A stretch of 64,000 nt of DNA from Mycobacterium sp. Z3061 (GTDB lineage Bacteria > Actinomycetota > Actinomycetes > Mycobacteriales > Mycobacteriaceae). The translations under genes were made by a program, and so were the position numbers. Positions 21,051-31,195 of the stretch are shown one piece after another. The notes beneath the pieces are model-generated. The model saw only the letters and a program-made list of their open reading frames with translations. It searched no databases and was not told the origin of the DNA. The DNA lies in the NCBI RefSeq assembly GCF_031583025.1, contig NZ_CP134062.1, positions 3,720,001 to 3,784,000 on the forward strand. The letters run 5' to 3'. How positions within the stretch are numbered: position 1 is the first letter of the stretch; every line of letters begins with the position of its first letter.

Positions 21051-21085
21051 GTATACAGTCAAGCATTATATACTTGAGTGTATGC
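21051..21085. promoter_or_regulatory. AT-rich inverted repeat between PucR and cyclase genes
   Basis: Two 15-base arms (21051-21065 and 21071-21085) match at 12 of 15 positions around TTATA. The right arm contains TACTTGAG and the left AGTCAAGCA. In GC-rich DNA this is striking and suits an operator for the divergent PucR gene or its partner. A minus-strand TATAAT falls in its centre. Confidence 0.65.
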
Positions 21086-21148
21086 GTTGCGGATGAACTG
21101 GCCTTTTGCGGTCCCGCAGTCCGACCGACCGGTCTAAAGTTCCAATCC

Positions 21149-22981
21149 ATGCGTCGCGCGTGGACCTGGACATTCGACCTGCCACCAGATCAGCTCTGGC
21201 CGGTTCTGGCCGACACGAACCGGTTCAACGAAGCCCTGGGCCTGCCGCCGTACACGCTCGACGAAACACCGCAACCCAACGGCACGGTCCTGCGCCGGGG
21301 TCGGGGCAAAGCCGCCGGTTTTGCGCTCGAATGGGAGGAGAAGCCGTACGAGTGGGTCACGGGCCGGCACTTTCGCCAGTCCCGGGTCTTCAGCAAGGGG
21401 CCGTTCCGTCGCTTCGGCCCGGTCTTCGAAGTCGAGCCGGACGGACGCGGAGGCTCGCGGGTCTCCTACGCGCTGGAGTGGGAGCCACTGAACATGGCGG
21501 GCCGCCTGTTCGGCGCGCGACTTGCGGCGCAGGCGGGGGAGAACGTGCGCCGGCGAGTCCTGGAGGCGGTCGCGTTCGTCCGGGGCGACCAGGGTCCTAG
21601 CCGCGTGACACCGTTCGTGCTTCCAGAGCCGATACTGCCCCACGGCGCACGCGAACGGGCCACCGCGATGGCGCGTCAGATCGACGGCAGCCCCTACGGC
21701 AACGGACTCGGCGACCGCATCGCCGACCAGGTGCTGCACGCCATGGCCGCCGATCTGCAGCGCATGCGGCCCAAAGTCCTGGCAAACCAGCTCGGGGTGC
21801 CGCCGCGCGCCATGACCGAGGCATGTTTCACCGCGGTGCAGACCGGCCTGCTGTGCATGAGATGGGATCTGTTGTGCCCCAACTGTCGCGGAGCCAAGGT
21901 GAGTGTGCCGTCGCTTGCCGACCTCCCACACGGCGCGCACTGCTCATCGTGCAACATCGACTACGACCGTGAATTCGAACGCAATGTGGAGCTGACGTTC
22001 GCGCCCTCGCCGACCGTGCGCCCCCTGCGCGAAGGTGACTTCTGCCTGTCCGGGCCGATGAGCACCCAGCACGTGGCGGTGCAAGTCCTGCTGAGTCCGG
22101 GGGAGCGACGCACGATTGCCGTCGACCTGCCTGCCGGTCCCTACCGCGTGCGCACCTTGCACCCGGGCGTCGCCGTCGATGTCGAACACACGGGCGGCGC
22201 GTTTCCCGGTCTGCGCGTCACAGGGTCCGGTGTGGAACTGCTCGCGGCGCCGGATCGGGACGACGAACCGGAAACGGTGACGTTCGTCAACGATGCCGGC
22301 TTCGAACTGGCGGCGTTGATCGAAGAACGGACGTGGACACGCCAGGCCCTGACCGCACCGGAAGTCATTTCACTGCAAGCTTTTCGCGATATGTTCGCCG
22401 AGGCGACGCTGCGGCCCGGCGACGATGCCGGCGTCAGCCAGGTCGCGTTGCTGTTCACCGATCTACGGGGTTCCACTGAGCTTTACGAACGAGTCGGCGA
22501 CGCCACGGCCTACAACCTGGTCCGCGAGCACTTCACCTTGCTTGCCGCGGTCGTGCGCGAGCATGACGGCGCGGTCGTCAAGACGATTGGTGACGCGGTG
22601 ATGGCGTCGTTCGACGATCCCGCGCAGGCGGTACGCGCGGCCCTGGCGATGCAGGCCCGGATCGCCTCGTCGCCGCACGGAACCGAGCAACTGGTGTTGA
22701 AAGTGGGCGTGCATGCCGGCCCCAGCGTCGTAGTGACGCTGAATGACCGCCTCGACTATTTCGGCTCGACCGTGAACATGGCTGCGCGCCTGCAAGGGCA
22801 GAGTTGGGGTGCGGACATCGTGCTGTCCGAGGCGATCGCATCCGATCCGGCGGTGCGCGAAGTAGTGGAAAACGTACCCCAATGCCGTGAAACGGTGGCG
22901 CTCAAAGGGTTCACCGAGCCGGTCGGTTTCCTCCGATTAGTGAGTTTGGGATCTCCCTCGAAAGGGGAAGACGGGCTTTGA
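21149..22981 (+). CDS. Class III adenylate/guanylate cyclase with SRPBCC and DUF5939-type regions
   Basis: The 610-residue protein has an N-terminal SRPBCC-like domain (MRRAWTWTFDLPPDQLW), a middle part with a zinc ribbon (CPNC near residue 243 and CSSC near 265), and a class III nucleotide cyclase domain from about residue 430 with LLFTDLRGSTELYERVGD (metal Asp) and DAVMASFDDP. It would make cAMP or cGMP, perhaps under control of a ligand bound in the SRPBCC part. The start ATG gives a clean SRPBCC N-terminus. The divergent PucR gene shares the regulatory region. Confidence 0.88.
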   Translation: MRRAWTWTFDLPPDQLWPVLADTNRFNEALGLPPYTLDETPQPNGTVLRRGRGKAAGFALEWEEKPYEWVTGRHFRQSRVFSKGPFRRFGPVFEVEPDGRGGSRVSYALEWEPLNMAGRLFGARLAAQAGENVRRRVLEAVAFVRGDQGPSRVTPFVLPEPILPHGARERATAMARQIDGSPYGNGLGDRIADQVLHAMAADLQRMRPKVLANQLGVPPRAMTEACFTAVQTGLLCMRWDLLCPNCRGAKVSVPSLADLPHGAHCSSCNIDYDREFERNVELTFAPSPTVRPLREGDFCLSGPMSTQHVAVQVLLSPGERRTIAVDLPAGPYRVRTLHPGVAVDVEHTGGAFPGLRVTGSGVELLAAPDRDDEPETVTFVNDAGFELAALIEERTWTRQALTAPEVISLQAFRDMFAEATLRPGDDAGVSQVALLFTDLRGSTELYERVGDATAYNLVREHFTLLAAVVREHDGAVVKTIGDAVMASFDDPAQAVRAALAMQARIASSPHGTEQLVLKVGVHAGPSVVVTLNDRLDYFGSTVNMAARLQGQSWGADIVLSEAIASDPAVREVVENVPQCRETVALKGFTEPVGFLRLVSLGSPSKGEDGL

Positions 22982-23008
22982 GTTCGCTCGCGTGATACGA
23001 GGTGTGAA

Positions 23009-23329
23009 ATGTGGACGATCATCTGTCGGCTGATATCCGTCGCCGCCATGGTGTTGGCACCCATGGCGGTCGTGACGATCGCGACACCCGCCGTCAGTTC
23101 GGCGCAGTGCGCAGACGGCGAATGGTGGGATCCCACCGGTAAAGTGTGCCGCCCCTTGGGTGTTGGGCCCCAGCCGCTCGACTGCGAGGCGGGTCAGTGG
23201 TGGGATCCGACGGCCAATGTATGTCGCCCCCTGGGCGTCGGGCCGCAGCCACTCAATTGCGAAAACGGTTGGTGGTGGGACCCGGCGGCCAACGTTTGCC
23301 GGCCGCCCGTGATACCACCAGCCGGGTAG
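23009..23329 (+). CDS. Small secreted protein with three Cys/WWDP repeats
   Basis: The 106-residue protein has an export signal (hydrophobic residues 8-28, Ala-rich cleavage site). The mature part is three 25-residue repeats of C-x2-G-x-W-W-D-P-x3-V-C-R-P, separated by GVGPQPL linkers, the last ending in a Pro-rich tail. At DNA level the units are exactly 75 bases apart. Paired Cys suggest a disulfide per unit. It follows the cyclase gene after 27 bases, with CGAGG near the ATG. I do not recognise a characterised family. Confidence 0.8.
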   Translation: MWTIICRLISVAAMVLAPMAVVTIATPAVSSAQCADGEWWDPTGKVCRPLGVGPQPLDCEAGQWWDPTANVCRPLGVGPQPLNCENGWWWDPAANVCRPPVIPPAG

Positions 23330-23791
23330 TCACCGCTGCTGCGGCGGGAAGCCACCCGTGGCTACCGGCCCCCACCGGCGCACAGTCATGCGCAGCAGAC
23401 ATTTCTTCTGGTCACGCATCGCCCGGCGGTACTCATCCCAGTCCGGGTGCTCTCCGGCGATCGCTCGGTAATAGTCGACCAGGGGTTCAACCGCGGCGGG
23501 CCCGTCGATCACCTCAGCGTCACCGTCGAGCTGAACGTAGGCGCCGTTGAACTCGTCGGACAACACCACGACGCTCGCTCTGCCGGTCCTGCGAATGTTG
23601 ACGCTCTTGGCACGCTGGGGATAGCTCGCGATCACCACCCTGCCCTCCGCGTCAACTCCACCGGTGACCGGCGAACTCTGCAGCGAACCGTCAGCGCGAA
23701 ACGTGGTCAATATCATCCGGTGTCGGGTGCGGATGAAATCCAGCAACTCGGAAAAGCCCACTACGTCCGCTGTCGCTATTTTTGGAGCCAT
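23330..23791 (-). CDS. PPOX-class F420-dependent oxidoreductase
   Basis: The 153-residue protein has the split beta-barrel pattern of the PPOX family: HRMILTTFRADGSLQSSPV at the start, an ASYPQRAKSVNIRR segment and ASVVVLSD. In actinobacteria this group binds coenzyme F420 (some FMN) and reduces small quinone- or enone-type substrates. The substrate is unknown. Start is an ATG, divergent from the HrpA gene 44 bases away. Confidence 0.88.
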   Translation of the reverse strand: MAPKIATADVVGFSELLDFIRTRHRMILTTFRADGSLQSSPVTGGVDAEGRVVIASYPQRAKSVNIRRTGRASVVVLSDEFNGAYVQLDGDAEVIDGPAAVEPLVDYYRAIAGEHPDWDEYRRAMRDQKKCLLRMTVRRWGPVATGGFPPQQR

Positions 23792-23835
23792 CAGACCAAC
23801 CTAGCCCGGGTCCGGCGCCCATTACTCTGGCCCGA

Positions 23836-26800
23836 GTGGCCGATCCGACCGTCAGCGAGTTGCGCAGGCGTCTCGATGAGCTGACGATCCGCGACGCCGC
23901 CCGCCTGCGCAGGCGTCTGCAGAATCTTCGCGGCGGCGCCAAGCCCGAGAAACTGCAACAACTCGCCGCGCAGATGGCCACCGCAGAGTCGCTGGTGGCT
24001 GCCCGCCGGGCCGCGGTGCCGACGGTCGGCTACCCCGACCTCCCTGTCACCGAGCGGCGCCAGGAGATCGGCGAAGCGATACTCAGGCACCAGGTGGTCA
24101 TCGTCGCCGGCGAGACCGGTTCCGGCAAGACGACCCAACTGCCGAAAATCTGCCTCGATGTCGGCCGGGGCGTGCGCGGCACCATCGGCCACACCCAGCC
24201 CCGCCGGCTGGCCGCTCGGACCGTCGCGCAACGTATCGCCGACGAACTGCACAGCCCACTCGGTGACGTTGTCGGCTACACCGTCCGTTTCACCGACCAG
24301 GTCAGCGACCGCACCCTGATCAAGCTGATGACCGACGGCATCCTGCTCGCCGAGATCCAGCGCGACCGCCGCCTGCAGCAGTACGACACACTCATCCTCG
24401 ACGAAGCACACGAACGCAGCTTGAACATCGACTTCCTGCTCGGATACCTGCGCGAGCTGCTGCCCCGCCGGCCCGACCTGAAGGTGATCGTCACCTCGGC
24501 GACCATCGAACCGCAGCGCTTCGCAGCGCATTTCGCCGGAGCACCGATTGTCGAAGTGTCCGGGCGGACCTATCCGGTGGAAATCCGCTACCGGCCCCTG
24601 GAGTTGCCCGTTTCCTTTAGCGCACAGGATGATCCAGACGACCCGGATCATGAAGTCATCCGCACGGAAACGCGTGATGAGATCGAGGCGATCGCCGACG
24701 CAATCGCAGAACTGGAGACAGAGCCACCTGGCGACGTTCTGGTGTTCCTCTCCGGTGAGCGCGAAATCCGGGATACCGCAGAGGCATTGGCCGGGCTGAA
24801 ACATACCGAAGTGCTTCCGCTCTACGCCCGGCTTCCTACCGCCGAGCAGCAGAAGGTTTTCGCGCCCCACACCGGACGCCGGGTGGTGCTGGCGACCAAT
24901 GTCGCCGAGACATCGCTGACCGTGCCCGGGATCCGTTACGTCGTCGACCCGGGCAACGCCCGGATCTCGCGCTACAGCCGCCGATTGAAGGTTCAGCGAC
25001 TGCCCATCGAACCAATCTCGCAGGCCTCCGCCGCGCAGCGCGCCGGACGATGCGGGAGGGTCGCGCCCGGGGTGTGTATCCGCCTCTACTCCGAGGAGGA
25101 CTTCTCCCTCCGCCCCCGCTACACCGAACCGGAAATACTGCGGACCAACCTGGCTTCGGTGATATTGCAGATGGCAGCACTACAACTCGGGGACATCGAG
25201 CAGTTCCCTTTTCTGGACCCACCGGATCGGCGCAGCATCCGTGACGGGGTGCAGCTGTTGCAGGAACTCGGTGCTTTCGACGAGCAGGGCGTCATCACCG
25301 ACCTCGGCCGTCGACTCGCGAGGCTGCCCCTCGACCCCCGGCTGGGCCGGATGATCCTGCAGGCCGACACCGAAGGCTGCGTGCGCGAAATCCTGGTACT
25401 GGCAGCCGCACTGACGATTCCCGACCCACGCGAACGGCCCATCGACCGTGAGGAGGCGGCTCGCCAGAGCCATGCCCGCTTCGCCGACGAACATTCCGAC
25501 TTCGTTGCCTACCTCAACCTCTGGCGATATCTGCGCAGTCAGCGGAAAGAATTGTCTGGCAGTGCTTTTCGGCGGATGTGCCGAAAGGAGTTTCTGCACT
25601 ATCTGCGCATCCGGGAGTGGCAGGATCTGGTGGGGCAACTGCGCAGCATCGCCCGAGACCTGGGAATCGTGGAGTCCGACGAAGCGGCCGATCCGGCCCG
25701 GGTTCACGCGGCGCTGCTCGCCGGGCTGCTGTCGCATGTGGGTATGCGCCGGGAGGACACGCGCGAGTACCTGGGCGCACGCAACGCACGTTTCGTGCTC
25801 GCGCCGGGCTCGGTGCTGACCAAGCGTCCTCCGCAGTGGGTCGTGGCGGCCGAACTAGTGGAAACGAGCCGCCTGTACGGCCGCACCGCCGCGCGCATCC
25901 AGCCCGAGATCGTCGAGCGAGTCGCAGGCCAGCTTGTGCAGCGCACGTACAGCGAACCGCACTGGGACGCCAAACGCGGCGAGGTGCTGGCCTATGAGCG
26001 GGTCACGCTCTACGGGCTGCCGCTGGTGGCGCGCCGCAGAGTCGGGTATGCCGGGGTGGAACCGGCGCTGGCGCGGGAACTGTTCATCCGGCACGCGCTC
26101 GTGGAAGGCGACTGGCAGACCCGTCACCACTTCTTCCGCGACAACGCGCGGCTCCGTACGGAACTCGAGGAGCTGGAGGAGCGGGCCCGCCGCCGCGACC
26201 TGCTCATCGGTGACGACGACATCTATGCGTGGTACGACGCCCGCATCCCCGCTGACGTCGTGTCCGCGCGGCACTTCGACGGGTGGTGGAAGAAACAACG
26301 GCACCGGACGCCGGAGCTGCTGACCTTCAGCCGCCAGGATTTGTTGCGCGCCAACGACAACGGCGCCGACGACGATCGCCCGGACACCTGGAGCACCGGC
26401 GACGCCGCGCTCGCGTTGACCTACCGCTTCGAACCGGGTGCCACCGACGACGGTGTCACCGTGCATGTCCCGATCGACGTGTTGGCCCGCCTCGGTGGTG
26501 ACGAATTCGCCTGGCAGGTGCCCGCATTGCGCGAGGAACTGGTGACGGCCCTTATCCGCTCACTGCCAAAAGATCTGCGGCGCAACTTTGTTCCCGCTCC
26601 CGACACCGCCCGGGCGGTACTGGCCGGCATCAACCCAGCCGGCGAGCCGTTACTCACGGCGTTACAGCGCGAATTGCGCAGGCGTACCGGTGTCGTGGTG
26701 CCGATCGAGGCCTTCGACCTGGAGAAGCTGCCCGCCCATCTGCGGGTGACATTCGCCGTCGAGTCCGCGGACGGCACCGAGGTCGCACGCGGAAAGGATC

Positions 26801-27741
26801 TGCACGTGCTGCAGGAGCGACTTGCGGCGCCGGCGCGTCAAGCCGTCGCGCACGCGGTCGCCGGCGAGTTGGAACGGACCGGGTTGCGTTCCTGGCCCGA
26901 GGAGATGGCAGAACTGCCCCGGGTCGTCGAGCGTGCCGTCGACGGACGCTCCGTACGCGGCTTTCCCGCCTTCGTCGACGCGGGCACTGCTGTCGACCTA
27001 CGCGTGTTCACCAGCACCGTCGAGCAGGACAGCGCGATGAGTCCCGGCCTCCGCCGACTGGTTCGGCTCAGTGTGCCGTCGCCGATCAAATCGGTTGAAC
27101 GCCAGATCGATCCACGGACCCGGCTGATCCTGGGAACGAACCCGGACGGGTCGCTGTCCGCCCTCCTCGACGACTGTGCCGACGCGGCGGCCGATGCCCT
27201 GACGCCGCGGCCGGTGTGGACGCGCGATGCGTTCACCGCGCTGCGGGAGCGGGTGGCGGCGGACCTGGTGCGGACGACCGTCGCCATCGTAGGGCGTAGC
27301 GCCAAGGTCTTATCGGCCGCGCAGGAAATTCAACTGCGGCTGCCCGATGAGCCGCCGGCGGCACAGTCCGAAGCAATCTCTGACGTGCGGGCGCAACTCG
27401 ATCGGCTTCTGCCACCTGGCTGGGTCACAGCCACCGGCGCCACACATCTTGATGACCTGGCCCGCTACCTGACGGCAATCAACCGGCGGCTGGAAAAGCT
27501 GCCGCAAGCGCTACAGGGGGACCGGGATCGGATGCGGCGGGTGCACGGCGTACAGGACGCCTTCGATGAACTGCTGCGTACCTTGCCCGCCGGCCGGGCG
27601 ACGGCGACCGACGTCCGCGACATCGGCCGCCAGATTGAGGAGCTGCGGGTGAGCATGTGGGCTCAGCAGCTCGGTACCCCCCGTCCGGTGAGCGAACAAC
27701 GCATCTATCGAGCGATTGAGGCTGCCCGCGAGCGGACCTGA
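23836..27741 (+). CDS. hrpA: ATP-dependent RNA helicase HrpA
   Basis: The protein of about 1300 residues has the DEAH helicase core: GETGSGKTTQ (Walker A, near residue 92), LDEAHERS (motif II, near 189), SATIEPQ (III) and QRAGRCGR (VI), followed by HA2, OB-fold and the long C-terminal DUF3418 part, all typical of full-length HrpA. It unwinds RNA in ribosome rescue and processing. I prefer the GTG at 23836 as start; an upstream TTG at 23782 would overlap the divergent PPOX gene. No interruption is visible. Confidence 0.93.
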   Translation: MADPTVSELRRRLDELTIRDAARLRRRLQNLRGGAKPEKLQQLAAQMATAESLVAARRAAVPTVGYPDLPVTERRQEIGEAILRHQVVIVAGETGSGKTTQLPKICLDVGRGVRGTIGHTQPRRLAARTVAQRIADELHSPLGDVVGYTVRFTDQVSDRTLIKLMTDGILLAEIQRDRRLQQYDTLILDEAHERSLNIDFLLGYLRELLPRRPDLKVIVTSATIEPQRFAAHFAGAPIVEVSGRTYPVEIRYRPLELPVSFSAQDDPDDPDHEVIRTETRDEIEAIADAIAELETEPPGDVLVFLSGEREIRDTAEALAGLKHTEVLPLYARLPTAEQQKVFAPHTGRRVVLATNVAETSLTVPGIRYVVDPGNARISRYSRRLKVQRLPIEPISQASAAQRAGRCGRVAPGVCIRLYSEEDFSLRPRYTEPEILRTNLASVILQMAALQLGDIEQFPFLDPPDRRSIRDGVQLLQELGAFDEQGVITDLGRRLARLPLDPRLGRMILQADTEGCVREILVLAAALTIPDPRERPIDREEAARQSHARFADEHSDFVAYLNLWRYLRSQRKELSGSAFRRMCRKEFLHYLRIREWQDLVGQLRSIARDLGIVESDEAADPARVHAALLAGLLSHVGMRREDTREYLGARNARFVLAPGSVLTKRPPQWVVAAELVETSRLYGRTAARIQPEIVERVAGQLVQRTYSEPHWDAKRGEVLAYERVTLYGLPLVARRRVGYAGVEPALARELFIRHALVEGDWQTRHHFFRDNARLRTELEELEERARRRDLLIGDDDIYAWYDARIPADVVSARHFDGWWKKQRHRTPELLTFSRQDLLRANDNGADDDRPDTWSTGDAALALTYRFEPGATDDGVTVHVPIDVLARLGGDEFAWQVPALREELVTALIRSLPKDLRRNFVPAPDTARAVLAGINPAGEPLLTALQRELRRRTGVVVPIEAFDLEKLPAHLRVTFAVESADGTEVARGKDLHVLQERLAAPARQAVAHAVAGELERTGLRSWPEEMAELPRVVERAVDGRSVRGFPAFVDAGTAVDLRVFTSTVEQDSAMSPGLRRLVRLSVPSPIKSVERQIDPRTRLILGTNPDGSLSALLDDCADAAADALTPRPVWTRDAFTALRERVAADLVRTTVAIVGRSAKVLSAAQEIQLRLPDEPPAAQSEAISDVRAQLDRLLPPGWVTATGATHLDDLARYLTAINRRLEKLPQALQGDRDRMRRVHGVQDAFDELLRTLPAGRATATDVRDIGRQIEELRVSMWAQQLGTPRPVSEQRIYRAIEAARERT

Positions 27742-27809
27742 CAGCAGATCTGCGCCGCCACCCGGACCGCCGCGTGCGGATCGTGCTGCGCGATGGAAGT
27801 ATCGCGTAA

Positions 27810-29315
27810 GTGGCCACCAAAAAACCGCAGACCATCTCGTACCCGGCGCCCGAGGCGCGTCCGCACCGTCACGACAATGCACCGCTGGAACCTCACGTCA
27901 TCGTGTTGTTCGGCGCGACAGGTGATCTGGCTAAACGCAAGTTGATCCCCGGCCTTGCGCACCTGGACCAGTCGGATCTCGCTCCGAATATTCAGATAAT
28001 CGCGACGTCACTCGAAGATCTGTCCGACGACGAATTCCGCGAGATCGCAAAAGGTGCGATCGACGAGTTCGGCGCGCACAAACTGACGCCCGAACAGTGG
28101 GAAGAATTCGCCAAGATACTCACCTATGTTCCGCAAGACGCCGGAGCCGAGGCGCTTGCGAATGCCGTGGCGAAAGCCGAGGAAACTCTTGGCGCCAACG
28201 TGCGAAGGCTCCATTACCTTTCGGTTCCCCCCAAAGCGGCGCACGACGTCATCGACATGCTGCGCGAAGCCGGCCTCGTCGACCGATCGAGAGTGGTGAT
28301 GGAGAAACCCTTCGGCACCGACTTCGACAGCGCGGTGGCCCTCAACGACTTCGTGCACGAAACCTTCGACGAGTCCCAGATTTTCCGCATCGACCATTTT
28401 CTCGGGAAAGAGGCAGCCCAGAATATCCTGGCGTTTCGCTTCGCCAACGGGTTGTTCGAGCCGATCTGGAACCGCAACTTCATCGACCACATTCAGATCG
28501 ACATTCCCGAAACCCTCGGCCTGGACCAGCGGGCAAACTTCTACGAAAACACCGGTGCCTTCCGGGATATGGTTGTCACACATCTGCTCCAGGTGATGGC
28601 GTTCGTCGTGATGGAACCGCCGACGGCCCTGGAACCGCGCGCGATCAGCGAAGAGAAGAACAAGGTCTTTCGGTCGATGCTGCCGATCAAGACCTCGAAT
28701 GTGGTGCGTGGTCAGTACAGCGGATACCGCCAAGAAGACGGCGTCTCAAAGGATTCCGACACCGAGACCTTCATCGCGCTCAAGGTGGGGGTCGACAACT
28801 GGCGCTGGGCGGGGGTGCCGATCTACCTGCGCACGGGCAAGAAGATGGCCGAAGGGATCCGCATCATCTCGATCGCGTTCAAAGAAGCGCCACGAACCAT
28901 GTTCCCGCCCGGGTCCGGAGTGGGAACGCAAGGTCCCGATCACCTCACGTTCGATCTCGCCGACAACTCGAAAGTGTCGCTGTCCTTCTACGGAAAGCGG
29001 CCGGGCCCGGGAATGAAGCTCGACAAGCTCTCGATGCAGTTTTCCACCCAGGAAATCGACTCCGCGGCAGATGTGTTAGAGGCCTACGAGCGGCTCATCT
29101 TGGATGCGATGCGCGGTGACCACACGCTGTTCACCACTGCCGAAGGCATCGAATCTCTTTGGGAGCGCTCGCAGGACCTGCTCGATGACCCGCCGCCGGC
29201 CAAGCTGTACCAGCCCGGCACCTGGGGTCCCAATGCCATCCACCAGTTGATCGCGCCCAATGCGTGGCGTCTGCCGTTCGAACGGGAGTGGCGCGAACGC
29301 CGAACCGAGGCTTGA
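27810..29315 (+). CDS. zwf: Glucose-6-phosphate dehydrogenase Zwf
   Basis: The 501-residue protein has the family's NADP-binding GATGDLAKRKL and the substrate/active-site motif RIDHFLGKEAAQN, with normal length for bacterial Zwf. It makes 6-phosphogluconolactone and NADPH at the entry to the pentose phosphate pathway. It starts at GTG with GGAAG upstream, 68 bases after hrpA. A converging aldo/keto reductase follows, which also uses NADPH, but they are on opposite strands and need not be linked. Confidence 0.96.
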   Translation: MATKKPQTISYPAPEARPHRHDNAPLEPHVIVLFGATGDLAKRKLIPGLAHLDQSDLAPNIQIIATSLEDLSDDEFREIAKGAIDEFGAHKLTPEQWEEFAKILTYVPQDAGAEALANAVAKAEETLGANVRRLHYLSVPPKAAHDVIDMLREAGLVDRSRVVMEKPFGTDFDSAVALNDFVHETFDESQIFRIDHFLGKEAAQNILAFRFANGLFEPIWNRNFIDHIQIDIPETLGLDQRANFYENTGAFRDMVVTHLLQVMAFVVMEPPTALEPRAISEEKNKVFRSMLPIKTSNVVRGQYSGYRQEDGVSKDSDTETFIALKVGVDNWRWAGVPIYLRTGKKMAEGIRIISIAFKEAPRTMFPPGSGVGTQGPDHLTFDLADNSKVSLSFYGKRPGPGMKLDKLSMQFSTQEIDSAADVLEAYERLILDAMRGDHTLFTTAEGIESLWERSQDLLDDPPPAKLYQPGTWGPNAIHQLIAPNAWRLPFEREWRERRTEA

Positions 29316-29330
29316 GCGATTCGGGTCCGT

Positions 29331-30179
29331 TCAGTCGGGGATGTAATCGAATTTGTCCGGGTGGGGCCCGGTGCGTCCGTTCTCGCCTTGATCCAGCGCG
29401 CTGATCGAAGCGACATGCTGATCGGAGAGTTCGAAGTCGAAGAGCTCGAAGTTCGACCTCACCCGTTCGGCGGAAACAGACTTCGGAAAGACGATGTCAC
29501 CGCGTTGAATGTGCCAGCGCAACACGACCTGGGCAGAGGTCTTGCCCAACGCCTTGGCGATGCCCGTGATGATCTCGTCGTCGAGGACCTTGCCTTGGGC
29601 GATCGGAGACCATGCCTCGGTTGCGATGTTGTGCGCTTTGCCGTAAGACCGCACGTCCTCGTTGGTGAAGTACGGGTGCACTTCGATCTGATTGACGGCG
29701 GGTACGGTCTGTGAGCCGTCCGCGAGCCGATCCAGATGGGCCGGTTGGAAATTCGAGACGCCGATGCTACGGGCGCGTCCGTCGGCGGCGAATTCCTCGA
29801 GTGTCTTCCAGGTCGACAGGAAGTCACCGTCGTACAGCGTCGCCAACGGCCAGTGGATGAGGAATAGGTCCACGTAGTCTGACCCGAGCGCCGACAGTGT
29901 CGCCTCGAACGCCTTGCGCGCGTCGTCGGGCCGGTGAAAACCGTTGTTGAGCTTGCTGGTGATGAACACCTCGCCGCGGTCGAGGCCGGCGTCACGGATA
30001 CCCTGGCCGACCTCTTTTTCGTTGCCGTACATTTCAGCGGTGTCGATGTGCCGATAGCCGACCTCGAGTGCGGCGCGCACTGCCGCGGCTGTCTGATCCG
30101 GCTCGATCTGGAAGACACCGAAACCCAATTGCGGGATCGAGTTCCCGTCGTTGAGCGTGATTGACGGGACAGTGCTCAT
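29331..30179 (-). CDS. Aldo/keto reductase (Rv2971-like)
   Basis: The 282-residue protein has the AKR catalytic set: Asp and Tyr in HIDTAEMYGNE, Lys in ITSKLNNG and His in FLIHWPLA, and the C-terminal NADPH-binding segment FPKSVSAERVRSNF. It reduces aldehydes and ketones with NADPH; relatives in mycobacteria act on methylglyoxal-type dicarbonyls. It is a single gene, converging with zwf. Confidence 0.93.
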   Translation of the reverse strand: MSTVPSITLNDGNSIPQLGFGVFQIEPDQTAAAVRAALEVGYRHIDTAEMYGNEKEVGQGIRDAGLDRGEVFITSKLNNGFHRPDDARKAFEATLSALGSDYVDLFLIHWPLATLYDGDFLSTWKTLEEFAADGRARSIGVSNFQPAHLDRLADGSQTVPAVNQIEVHPYFTNEDVRSYGKAHNIATEAWSPIAQGKVLDDEIITGIAKALGKTSAQVVLRWHIQRGDIVFPKSVSAERVRSNFELFDFELSDQHVASISALDQGENGRTGPHPDKFDYIPD

Positions 30180-30271
30180 GCTCCAGCCTCCTGGTCTCTC
30201 GGGTGATCGCTGGAGGGGATGCCCACTTCTGGCCAGAACTCAACACCGCGGGAGAGAGATGTGGCTCGCAG

Positions 30272-31195
30272 TCAGCTCAGTTCGGCGCTGATATAGCTCA
30301 CGGTGTCGCGAAACCGCGCCAGAATCTCATTGTCCGGCAGCGCAAAACCGTACTGGGCGTACACCTGCTCGGTCGGGTAACGGGTGACTGACCAGCCGGC
30401 GGCGGTCAGGTAGTCCGCGGCCTGCTGACGCTCGCCCATCCATACCAGCTCGGCGACGTCGATATCCAGCCCGTGTTTGCGCCAGCCGGCACGCATGTTC
30501 CGGGCACGTTCGTCGGTGAAGACGCTCATGTCGCTGATGTTCTCCGTCGCCAGCCGGCTGCCCCGTGCACTGAGTGCGGTGATGTTGTCCAGCAACCGGT
30601 CCTGAGCTTCCGGCGGGAGATAGGGGAGCAGCCCTTCGGCGATCCACGCGGTCGGTTCAGTGGTGTCGAACATGTTGTCACACAAGGCCTTCGGCCAGTC
30701 CTCGCGGAGGTCGATGCCAACCGGACGCCGCTCGGCGGCCGGTTCTTCGCCGATCTGGGCCAGGGTCAGGCTCTTGAAGGTGATGACCTCGGGCTGGTCG
30801 ACCTCGAACACCACCGTGCCCTCCGGCCAGGACAAGCGGTAGGCCCGCGCGTCGAGTCCGGCGGCCAGGATCACCGCCTGGCGTATGCCATCCCTGGTTG
30901 CGGCAGTCAAGAAGTCGTCGAAGAACCGCGTGCGCACCGTCATCTGCTCGCGCCGCTGTTGATACGTCATCGGCATTTCGTCGTCTTCGAGCGGTATTTC
31001 GCCGTCCAGCATGCGGGTGAAGAACGGATGCCCGACGGCGCGCACCAGCGGTTCGGCGAATCGATCGTTCAGCAGGGGATCCGGTTCCCGGGAGGCCAGC
31101 GCCCGGGCGGCCGCGACCATGGTCGCGGTGGCCCCGACGCTGGATGCGAGGTCCCAACTGTCCCCATCGGCGCGCGCCGAACCAAACGATGACAT
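30272..31195 (-). CDS. TIGR00027-type SAM-dependent methyltransferase
   Basis: The 307-residue protein matches the large mycobacterial methyltransferase family related to leucine carboxyl methyltransferases: [19 protein letters not shown] at the start, [13 protein letters not shown] (SAM site), VFEVDQPEV and [10 protein letters not shown]. Many paralogues exist per genome and the substrates are mostly unknown. It is divergent from the CitE-like gene. Confidence 0.93.
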   Translation of the reverse strand: MSSFGSARADGDSWDLASSVGATATMVAAARALASREPDPLLNDRFAEPLVRAVGHPFFTRMLDGEIPLEDDEMPMTYQQRREQMTVRTRFFDDFLTAATRDGIRQAVILAAGLDARAYRLSWPEGTVVFEVDQPEVITFKSLTLAQIGEEPAAERRPVGIDLREDWPKALCDNMFDTTEPTAWIAEGLLPYLPPEAQDRLLDNITALSARGSRLATENISDMSVFTDERARNMRAGWRKHGLDIDVAELVWMGERQQAADYLTAAGWSVTRYPTEQVYAQYGFALPDNEILARFRDTVSYISAELS

